Shown here: positions 1 to 5,350 of the stretch, piece after piece
Layout of the letters: each line of letters opens with the position of its first letter
How positions within the stretch are numbered: position 1 is the stretch's first letter
Origin: an uncultured Selenomonadales bacterium
GTDB taxonomy: Bacteria; Bacillota; Negativicutes; Selenomonadales; Selenomonadaceae
Direction of reading: 5' to 3'
Assembly: GCA_937915885.1 (NCBI GenBank)
Contig: CALGGP010000187.1
Span: forward strand, 1 to 9,376
Length of the DNA: 9,376 bases
The notes under the pieces: model-generated
What the model saw: only the letters and a program-made list of their open reading frames with translations
Told to the model about the DNA's origin: nothing
Databases searched by the model: none
Position numbers and translations under genes: made by a program

Positions 1-51
1 CCTTCGACGGACGTGCGCCGCCGACGCGGGTGGGCATGCCTTCCTCAGTTG

Positions 52-92
52 GGCGCCACGCTCGGGGGCGGGAGCGGCGGCGGCGCCTTTTT
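52..92 (+). terminator. Possible Rho-independent terminator at the left edge
   Basis: GGCGCC (52-57) recurs at 82-87 and can close a long GC-rich stem. A nested stem CGCTC (59-63) / GAGCG (72-76) sits inside it, and TTTTT follows at 88-92. It would end transcription of a gene lying left of the window. Two plus-strand frames without a start run through it and stop at 103-105 and 116-118, so if either is the tail of a real gene this is not a terminator. It could also be an intergenic repeat. Confidence 0.35.
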
Positions 93-135
93 CAATCGGT
101 GGGATAAAAAAATTTTAGTAGTGAGGAATCGGGCA

Positions 136-468
136 TTGGCGAGAATCTCTAAGAAAATCAAAAAGAAACTCACTCCGAAGCCGACGGAGCAATCGAAGCA
201 AAAAGAAACGGTCGGCAAAGATTATCTGTTGATTGGCGTGATTGCGTTTACGTTCATCGTGATGGTGGTGGGCTGGCCGACAATCTCAAACATCAATCGC
301 GCGCTGTACTTTACACTGCTGCTATCGCTGTCGATGACTTACACTCAACGGCATTACGATCTCAACGAAATTCAAGACCTGTGGGTGCGGCGGATCGGGA
401 CGGCGGCAATGGGCGTGGCGATGGTGCTGTTCGTCTTCACGCTCTACACACAATTCATCGCGAGCTGA
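136..468 (+). CDS. Small three-helix membrane protein of unknown function, upstream of the flavodiiron gene
   Basis: The predicted protein has 110 residues: a strongly basic N-terminus (residues 1-28, many Lys) and three hydrophobic segments at about 30-49, 55-70 and 88-107. This predicts an inner-membrane protein with a positively charged cytoplasmic N-terminus. I chose the TTG at 136 because a GAGG ribosome binding site (123-126) lies 9 bases before it. The frame is open to the left edge, but its earlier part is GC-rich, low-complexity sequence that reads through a possible terminator hairpin. The stop is 14 bases before the ATG of the flavodiiron protein, so the two are probably cotranscribed. 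I do not recognise the family. A link to oxygen or NO detoxification is suggested only by position. GTG at 121 is an alternative start but has no ribosome binding site. Confidence 0.72.
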   Translation: MARISKKIKKKLTPKPTEQSKQKETVGKDYLLIGVIAFTFIVMVVGWPTISNINRALYFTLLLSLSMTYTQRHYDLNEIQDLWVRRIGTAAMGVAMVLFVFTLYTQFIAS

Positions 469-482
469 TTGGGGGAAAAACG

Positions 483-1646
483 ATGCAGGCGATAAAAATT
501 CAGGACAACATTTATTGGGTGGGCGCGATCGATTGGTCGATGAGAAATTTTCACGGCTACGAGACGGGTCGCGGCACGACCTACAACGCGTATCTGATTA
601 TCGACGAGCGGATCACGTTGATCGACACGGTGAAGGCGCCGTTCAAAGAAGAGCTGATAGCGCGGATATCGAGCGTGATCGATCCGTCGAAAATCGATGT
701 GATCGTGTCGAGCCACGTTGAGCCGGATCATTCGAGCGCGTTGCCGTTCATAGCGGCGTTGGCTCCGACGGCGGAGATCATTACGAGCAATCCGAACGGG
801 CTTAAAGGTTTGACGGCGCGGTACGGGCAATTAAATTATAAAGCGGTGAAGGCGGGCGATTCGATCTCGATCGGGAGTCGGACGCTGCAATTTGTTCCGA
901 CGCCGATGCTGCATTGGCCCGACTCGATGGTGACGTATTGTCCCGAGGAGAAAATTTTATTCTCGAATGATGCGTTCGGCGAGCACTATGCGACGGCGCG
1001 ATTGTTCGACGACGAGAACGATCCCGACGTGATCATGTACGAGTCGAAAAAATACTACGCAAATATATTGATGCCGTTCGGAAAGCAAGCGCAAACTGCG
1101 TTGAAGGCGCTCGGCGGCTTGGATATTGATCTGATAGCGACGGGGCATGGAGTGATCCGTCGTCAATCGATCAATCGGATTGTTGAAAGTTATCGGCAGT
1201 GGTCCGGCGGCGCGGTTGAGGATCGAGCGGTGGTGGTATTCGATTCGATGTGGGGCTCGACGGAAAAAATTGCGAAAACGATCGTCGAGGCGTTTGCGTC
1301 AAAAGGAATTGCAGCGGCGTATTACGACATCAAAGCAAATGCGATGAGCGATATCGTGACGGACGTGTTTACGAGCAAATATTTGGCGGTGGGCAGTCCG
1401 ACGATCAACAATCAGATGATGCCGACGATAGCATCGTTCCTGTGCTACATCAAAGGCTTGCGACCGATCAATCATGCGGGCTTTGCATTCGGCTCGTACG
1501 GTTGGGGCGGGCAATCGATCGGATTGGTTGAGGACGAATTGCGCGCGGCGGGCGTTGAGATCATACTCGACAAGATCAGAGTGACGAATGTCCCGACGAC
1601 GGATCAATTGTCGGAGATCGCGACAAAAATACAATCGATCGCATAA
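483..1646 (+). CDS. fprA: Family A flavodiiron protein (FprA-type oxygen/NO reductase)
   Basis: This 387-residue protein is full length for the family (about 400). It reduces O2 to water and/or NO to N2O in the cytoplasm, protecting anaerobes, with electrons usually supplied by rubredoxin. The N-terminal metallo-beta-lactamase-like domain (about 1-245) keeps all di-iron ligands in the expected order: H78-x-E80-x-D82-H83, H144, D163 and H222. The C-terminal flavodoxin-like domain (about 250-387) begins with a beta-strand and the FMN phosphate-binding loop SMWGSTEKIA. No rubredoxin or flavin-reductase domain is fused, so a separate electron donor is needed. The start is the ATG at 483, preceded by a G-rich ribosome binding site (about 471-475); the same frame extends upstream but overlaps the previous gene. 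O2 versus NO preference cannot be read from sequence alone. Confidence 0.96.
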   Translation: MQAIKIQDNIYWVGAIDWSMRNFHGYETGRGTTYNAYLIIDERITLIDTVKAPFKEELIARISSVIDPSKIDVIVSSHVEPDHSSALPFIAALAPTAEIITSNPNGLKGLTARYGQLNYKAVKAGDSISIGSRTLQFVPTPMLHWPDSMVTYCPEEKILFSNDAFGEHYATARLFDDENDPDVIMYESKKYYANILMPFGKQAQTALKALGGLDIDLIATGHGVIRRQSINRIVESYRQWSGGAVEDRAVVVFDSMWGSTEKIAKTIVEAFASKGIAAAYYDIKANAMSDIVTDVFTSKYLAVGSPTINNQMMPTIASFLCYIKGLRPINHAGFAFGSYGWGGQSIGLVEDELRAAGVEIILDKIRVTNVPTTDQLSEIATKIQSIA

Positions 1647-1673
1647 AAAAATTCCGCGCGGAGCAAAAAAAAT

Positions 1674-1704
1674 AAGCCGTGCCCGATCTTCGGACGCGGC
1701 TTTT
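1674..1704. terminator. Bidirectional terminator between fprA and operon B
   Basis: AAGCCGTGCCCG (1674-1685) pairs with CGGACGCGGCTT (1691-1702): a 12-position stem with one G-T wobble and one mismatch, and a 5-base loop. On the plus strand T-rich sequence follows, ending fprA. On the minus strand a run of eight T (complement of 1665-1672) follows, ending operon B. Its place between two converging genes supports two-way use. Confidence 0.85.
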
Positions 1705-1730
1705 AAATTTGTTGTGGCAATGATCGATAT

Positions 1731-1904
1731 CTATTTACGTTTTTCGATGAGAGTCCAAACGTGCGGCTTATTGATCCCGTGCTGAGTATTCGACGGCGGA
1801 CGCGCGGGGCAACCTCCGCCCGTCTGAGGTTTACCCATGCTTGCCGGACGCGTCTCCGTCCGACCGCAGTACTTGCACTGATACACATTCGTCCCTGTCG
1901 CCAT
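1731..1904 (-). CDS. 57-residue Cys/His mini-protein, putative zinc-binding
   Basis: ATG at 1904 is preceded by AAGGAAGTGA, which overlaps the stop codon of the upstream gene; the gene ends with TAG at 1731-1733. The protein opens MATGTNVYQCKYCGRTE and has C10-x2-C13, C32 in a GGGCP turn, and H48 before a VWTL strand. This C-C-C-H set could hold one zinc ion, with H42 an alternative ligand. Short proteins of the form CxxC ... GCP ... HxW are a recurring type of small zinc-ribbon-like protein, but I cannot name the family. It is the last gene of operon B, 14 bases after its neighbour and just before the bidirectional terminator. A possible role is as a small metal-binding accessory or interaction module; this is inference. 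Confidence 0.8.
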   Translation of the reverse strand: MATGTNVYQCKYCGRTETRPASMGKPQTGGGCPARPPSNTQHGINKPHVWTLIEKRK

Positions 1905-1918
1905 AAATGATCACTTCC

Positions 1919-2134
1919 TTACTTGGCGTCGGCTTTGTCATTTTTGGAGAGCTTACTGATACCGTAGGCGGCAACCCCGAGCGCCGTCAACAGCGCCGCG
2001 CCCTTGGTAATGGTTTTATTGCCTTCCTCGTGTTCGCGCGCCAACTGATCGCCGACCGCCTTGTACTGATTAACTTCGTTTTCGTTATCCTCTTTGATCG
2101 AGTCGATGAGCATCTGCCCTAAAATGTCAAGCAT
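1919..2134 (-). CDS. 71-residue small protein with C-terminal hydrophobic helix (paralogue of the next gene upstream)
   Basis: ATG at 2134 has the ribosome binding site AAAGGAAGTG, which decides it over an in-frame start 36 bases upstream. The N-terminal half (about 1-40) is highly charged and probably helical. Residues about 41-62 form an Ala/Gly/Leu-rich hydrophobic segment ending AAYGISKL, followed by a Lys/Asp-rich tail. The C-terminal segment closely matches that of the adjacent 69-residue protein (AAFGISKL), and the underlying DNA is also alike (1949-1969 against 2186-2206, 18 of 21 bases), so the two genes probably arose by tandem duplication. Likely a small single-pass or peripheral membrane protein. 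Function unknown. Fourth gene of operon B. Confidence 0.85.
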   Translation of the reverse strand: MLDILGQMLIDSIKEDNENEVNQYKAVGDQLAREHEEGNKTITKGAALLTALGVAAYGISKLSKNDKADAK

Positions 2135-2170
2135 ATAATCACTTCCTTTTACGTTCGAGCGAAGGCTCAA

Positions 2171-2380
2171 TTATTTTTTTTCGGCGAGCTTACTGATGCC
2201 GAACGCAGCGAGCGCACCGATCACCCCGATTTTGGCGATGTTGCCCGCCATCTTGGAATCCGACTCATCCATTTTGGCAGCAACGCCCTCTGCGATCTCC
2301 CGCTCCTGTCGACGCTTCTGATCTTCGGAATCCGAGATGTCCACGACTTTTTCCGCAATGTCGAGAAGTGTACCGAGCAT
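2171..2380 (-). CDS. 69-residue small protein with C-terminal hydrophobic helix (paralogue of the next gene downstream)
   Basis: ATG at 2380 follows a strong GAAGGAGG ribosome binding site and starts only 2 bases after the stop of the CFI-box gene, so translation is probably coupled. Residues 1-45 are charged and helix-prone, with a run rich in Arg, Glu and Gln. Residues about 48-65 form a hydrophobic stretch, IGVIGALAAFGISKL, followed by AEKK. It shares this ending and its overall plan with the 71-residue protein encoded next. Small size, one hydrophobic helix and charged flanks suggest a membrane-associated subunit, and two-gene small hydrophobic pairs sometimes act as obligate partners. 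No family is recognised and no function is assigned. Confidence 0.87.
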   Translation of the reverse strand: MLGTLLDIAEKVVDISDSEDQKRRQEREIAEGVAAKMDESDSKMAGNIAKIGVIGALAAFGISKLAEKK

Positions 2381-2382
2381 AA

Positions 2383-3255
2383 TTATCCCTCCTTCAAAAA
2401 CTGATCGCGAAGCTCATTGACCATCGCGACATACTGTTTTCGGCACCGCTCATAATCACCTGCCTCGATGAACTTCAGGCACCGGCTCAAATAATTTTTC
2501 CAAACGGCTTTATAAATCTCCGCCGCCCCCTTGAGCCGATCGATCCGAGCAACGATTTTCGGCGCAATCGCATAGTATTCATCGATCAACGCTCGACCGT
2601 CGCTCTGTTCGATCAGCCAACCGTCGCGGAAATTCCTGAACGCCGTCAATTCATAGCAATCATCGGGCTTGCCGAACGCACCGCACACCGCCGTTGTGAT
2701 GAAACAACCGCCCCCGTTGTTTTGCGGCGGCGGAGGCGCCTGCTTTTGTTCCGACGAATTGAGATCATCCAAAAATTTTTTTGCCGTCCTCTTGGTCTCG
2801 CCTTCGGAATTGTTGTAAGCGATATTGAGCAGCCGTCGCAATTCGTTGAGATCGGTCGAGTCATTTGCCAACTTGCACAGCGCCAAAGACAATGCCGCCA
2901 TACCGTTTTTATTATTGAGCCGCAATGCGTAATCGAGATAATACTCGGCTTTGCCGCGATCGGTCGGCATATTTGGGTTATCGTCCATATTGAAAAATAT
3001 AGCGCCGAGTTCTGCCGCCGAGTCACTGTCATTGTTCACATTGACATTTCTGGTGAACCATTCGACCGCCTCATCAAACCTGCCGACTTTTTCCGCTATG
3101 ACGCCGAGGAAGTACAGACAGACATCATTATTGATCTGAACCCCTTCGAGCGCCCAATTCCGCGCCTCGTCATACTCCATTCGATTGAAATGATACACGA
3201 CCCTATCCTCAATCGTTTTGATGTCGTCGGTGCTCAATTCTTGTGTGTTCGACAA
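2383..3255 (-). CDS. TPR/Sel1-like protein with CFI-box C-terminal domain
   Basis: The protein has 290 residues with a TTG start at 3255, set by GAGGAGGTGA nine bases upstream. Residues about 15-170 form helical TPR/Sel1-like repeats (for example FDEAVEWFTRNVNVNND), expected to bind other proteins. A Pro/Gln/Asn/Gly-rich linker (about 172-183) follows. Residues from 184 begin CFITTAVC and continue to a FRNFRDGWL stretch, the pattern of the CFI-box C-terminal domain, which ends many otherwise unrelated bacterial proteins and whose biochemical role I do not know. The remaining residues, to 290, are helical. No signal peptide or transmembrane segment is visible. It lies 14 bases after the YkvA-like gene and 2 bases before the 69-residue gene, as the second gene of operon B. 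A scaffold or sensor role is inference. Confidence 0.9.
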   Translation of the reverse strand: MSNTQELSTDDIKTIEDRVVYHFNRMEYDEARNWALEGVQINNDVCLYFLGVIAEKVGRFDEAVEWFTRNVNVNNDSDSAAELGAIFFNMDDNPNMPTDRGKAEYYLDYALRLNNKNGMAALSLALCKLANDSTDLNELRRLLNIAYNNSEGETKRTAKKFLDDLNSSEQKQAPPPPQNNGGGCFITTAVCGAFGKPDDCYELTAFRNFRDGWLIEQSDGRALIDEYYAIAPKIVARIDRLKGAAEIYKAVWKNYLSRCLKFIEAGDYERCRKQYVAMVNELRDQFLKEG

Positions 3256-3269
3256 ATAAATTCACCTCC

Positions 3270-3698
3270 TCATTCGATCTCCGAAAGAATACCGTCCCCA
3301 AAAATACTGCAGAGCTTTGCGCGCGCTTTACTCTCCACCTCGGCGTCGATGTACATCTGCGCCATCACGAGTGCCACTCCGATCGCGCTCGCATCGTCGG
3401 AATAACCGACAATCGGCGTGAAGTCCGGAATCAAATCGAACGGCGAGATAAAATATCCCAGCGCCGCTATGATTCCCGCCTTGACTTTCATCGGGCAATT
3501 GGGATTTTCCGTGACGTAATACAATTTCATCGCGTTGTGAATCAATCCGAGCCCCGCCTTCTTGACGGTGCTCTTGACTTTATCCAAAAATTTTCCGTCC
3601 GAATACTTACCGCTGTACTTGTCCAAATCAACTTCCTTGCCGTCAAAATCCATCTCGAGTTTCTTTTGCGGCTCATCGCTTTTCTTCATGTCGCCCAT
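3270..3698 (-). CDS. YkvA/DUF1232 family membrane protein
   Basis: The protein has 142 residues. The conserved DUF1232 (YkvA) core lies at about 70-125, with the signature YFISPFDLIPDFTPIVGYSD at 82-101: a hydrophobic hairpin with Pro and Asp residues in the turn. The N-terminal 60 residues are charged and non-conserved. Family members are small integral membrane proteins of unknown biochemical function that often occur in stress or envelope contexts. The start is the ATG at 3698, 8 bases after AGGAGG; an in-frame GTG three codons earlier overlaps the ribosome binding site and is unlikely. This is the first gene of operon B, directly behind the promoter at 3725-3753, and its stop abuts the ribosome binding site of the CFI-box gene. 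Confidence 0.9.
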   Translation of the reverse strand: MGDMKKSDEPQKKLEMDFDGKEVDLDKYSGKYSDGKFLDKVKSTVKKAGLGLIHNAMKLYYVTENPNCPMKVKAGIIAALGYFISPFDLIPDFTPIVGYSDDASAIGVALVMAQMYIDAEVESKARAKLCSIFGDGILSEIE

Positions 3699-3724
3699 CC
3701 GCTTCACCTCCTCTTACAATCGAT

Positions 3725-3753
3725 ATTGTATAACAGTAGTTATAAGGTGTCAA
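3725..3753 (-). promoter_or_regulatory. Sigma-70 promoter of operon B
   Basis: Read on the minus strand: -35 TTGACA (3748-3753), 17-bp spacer, -10 TACAAT (3725-3730). The -35 is perfect consensus and the spacing optimal. It lies 26 bases upstream of the YkvA-like start codon. The same element with TTGATA as -35 lies before operon A at 7219-7247. Confidence 0.85.
3729..3744. promoter_or_regulatory. Putative XRE operator (dyad) in the operon B promoter
   Basis: TATAAC-AGTA-GTTATA is a perfect dyad with 6-bp arms and a 4-base centre. It overlaps the -10 box by two bases and fills most of the -10/-35 spacer. Its size and position suit a Cro/CI-type dimer that would exclude RNA polymerase. The equivalent site before operon A (7223-7238) has one arm mismatch. 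Binding by the XRE protein encoded at 7334-7687 is inferred. Confidence 0.55.
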
Positions 3754-3816
3754 GATCAATTAACAATATGGTTAGTAAAATTAATGAGTGAGGACGTGTT
3801 GACGTGGTGAGACGAG

Positions 3817-5331
3817 TTAATCTTTATCGGCAAATTCCGCCAGTACCAACGCCGCGACAAAGGCAATCGCGATCGAATCGAAAAATCCGCTGGAGGTGAA
3901 GATGTATATCAACGGCGTAATTAATACCGTAAAACCAAAAATGCGTCCGGTTTTCTCCGACTCTTTTCTTTTCTTGCGTACCTCCGCTTGTAATTCGGCA
4001 TTCTTGGCAGCGATGATACTGTCGGCATCGTTTTTGACTTCGTTGACCGATTTTTCTTCAACGGTGCTCTTTCCGGACTCACTCTCGGATACTTTATTTT
4101 GTTGAGAACCGGGCATAGTCGGCTCGGGCATGCTCGCCAACTCTCGTTTCAGCCTTCCGTATTCAGCCAAAAATCCGTCGTAAGTGCTCATATTCGACCA
4201 ACGCTTACGTTCAACTTCGTTTTTGAATGTGATCCCCAGCTGTTGTAATTCCCACAGTGCGTCATGGGAGCCATGGAGCGCCGCCTTTTTTAGCCACTTA
4301 AATCTCTCGTCGAGATTTTCATGTAACATCCCGAGTTTATACATCGCCTTGTTACTGCCAAACCGAGTGGCAGCTTTTTGATACCACATCAGCGCTTTCT
4401 CATGATCTTTCGCGACGGGATATTTTAATTCAAGCGGCTTATATTCTCCCGGAAGTCCGACCTTTTTTCCATCGACTCTTTCTCCTTCAACAGCGCCCAC
4501 AAACTGCTTCCAGTGATTAGCGTTGTGACTGAAATTTGCGCTTTTGTAGCCTTCCCACTCGTTATCGTACATGCAGCCCAGCTGATACATTGCCTCACCC
4601 GAGCCTAGGCGAGCGGCTTCCTCGTAACAGCGTTTTGCCTTTTCGCCGTCCACCTTTTGGCAGGCATCATTTCCTTCCTCCAACGCTTTTTCCCAAGGCG
4701 CGGGGATATTTATTGCCTCATCTCCGCCCATTGCCTTTAATATGGTTTCCAACTCGGTTACAAATTTTTTCAGATGCTCGTCGGCGTGAATGTCAATCCC
4801 GAACTCCGTCGCCAATTGTTTTATGTTCTTATAATCCTTCCTGATGGTCTGATAATCGAGGGTGAACTGATAATAATCATCGGCACTCTTGCCGCGATAG
4901 AGAACCTCATAAAGTCCTGTGGGCATTTTGGTTTGCAACTTGTACTTGAACATCGCAATGCTGTACTGATTGCGACATTGGCGGTACAGTGCATTCATTT
5001 TTTCAAGGTCCCGACGATCATTCGCGCTGAGCCTGTACGATTGACCGTCGCCGGATAACATCGTCTCGATAGTGCTGATTATGGTATCTGCGGTGTCCAA
5101 TTGATCCTTGTAGAAATCAATATTGTCGTCGCCGATCCGAATGTTTTTTACGTTTAGGATCGCCTTATTTTTTACGAGGTCCGCTCTCAACGTCTGCATT
5201 AACTGCGCCGCAATTTCTTCGGTGCTCATCGATTCCGGCGTTTCGATTTTATCGACCAACGGACTCCCACATTTGGGACAAAATTTTGCATTGTCCTTGA
5301 ATTCCAATGAGCACTTCTTACAGAATTTCAT
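3817..5331 (-). CDS. Zinc-ribbon/Sel1-repeat protein with C-terminal membrane hairpin
   Basis: The protein has 504 residues. An N-terminal zinc ribbon has C4-x2-C7 and C18-x2-C21. Residues 30-210 are helical without a recognised domain. Sel1-like repeats lie at about 215-256 (KAKRCYEEAARLGSGEAMYQLG) and 308-350 (EKALMWYQKA then FKWLKKAALHG). A Ser/Glu-rich linker (405-430) and a charged helix (435-460) lead to two hydrophobic segments at about 463-481 and 484-500, so the protein is probably anchored by a short C-terminal hairpin with the ribbon and repeats in the cytoplasm. The start is the ATG at 5331, nine bases after GGAGGT. A longer in-frame opening exists but would overlap the upstream gene and bury the ribbon. 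It is 19 bases behind the 606-residue gene and is the second gene of operon A. Function unknown; a scaffold or sensor role is inference. Confidence 0.88.
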   Translation of the reverse strand: MKFCKKCSLEFKDNAKFCPKCGSPLVDKIETPESMSTEEIAAQLMQTLRADLVKNKAILNVKNIRIGDDNIDFYKDQLDTADTIISTIETMLSGDGQSYRLSANDRRDLEKMNALYRQCRNQYSIAMFKYKLQTKMPTGLYEVLYRGKSADDYYQFTLDYQTIRKDYKNIKQLATEFGIDIHADEHLKKFVTELETILKAMGGDEAINIPAPWEKALEEGNDACQKVDGEKAKRCYEEAARLGSGEAMYQLGCMYDNEWEGYKSANFSHNANHWKQFVGAVEGERVDGKKVGLPGEYKPLELKYPVAKDHEKALMWYQKAATRFGSNKAMYKLGMLHENLDERFKWLKKAALHGSHDALWELQQLGITFKNEVERKRWSNMSTYDGFLAEYGRLKRELASMPEPTMPGSQQNKVSESESGKSTVEEKSVNEVKNDADSIIAAKNAELQAEVRKKRKESEKTGRIFGFTVLITPLIYIFTSSGFFDSIAIAFVAALVLAEFADKD

Positions 5332-5350
5332 GGGCGATCGACCTCCAATC

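Larger units (their letters stand above)
3725..3806. repeat. Duplicated control region, copy B, with remnant of the xre start
   Basis: Positions 3725-3782 align without gaps to 7219-7276 at 48 of 58 bases, and 9 of the 10 differences are transitions. Positions 3782-3806 are identical to 7312-7336 (25 of 25) and comprise the ribosome binding site and GTG start of xre. About 35 bases between these blocks in copy A are missing here. No xre coding sequence follows: the antisense end of the 504-residue protein gene begins 10 bases later. Confidence 0.9.

Noticed and set aside
13..135. N-terminal extension of the small membrane protein
   Set aside because: GC-rich low-complexity sequence running through a possible hairpin; the TTG at 136 has the only ribosome binding site.
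1703..1888. Minus-strand open frame of 61 codons
   Set aside because: It overlaps the 57-residue gene in another frame. The latter has a strong ribosome binding site, a sensible Cys/His pattern and operon spacing; this one has none of these.
2722..3405. Plus-strand open frame of 227 codons
   Set aside because: Antisense to the CFI-box and YkvA-like genes, which have clear motifs and ribosome binding sites; no domain of its own.
3804..3899. Short plus-strand frame from the orphan GTG start
   Set aside because: About 30 codons antisense to the end of the 504-residue gene, with no similarity to the XRE protein; treated as a remnant start, not a gene.
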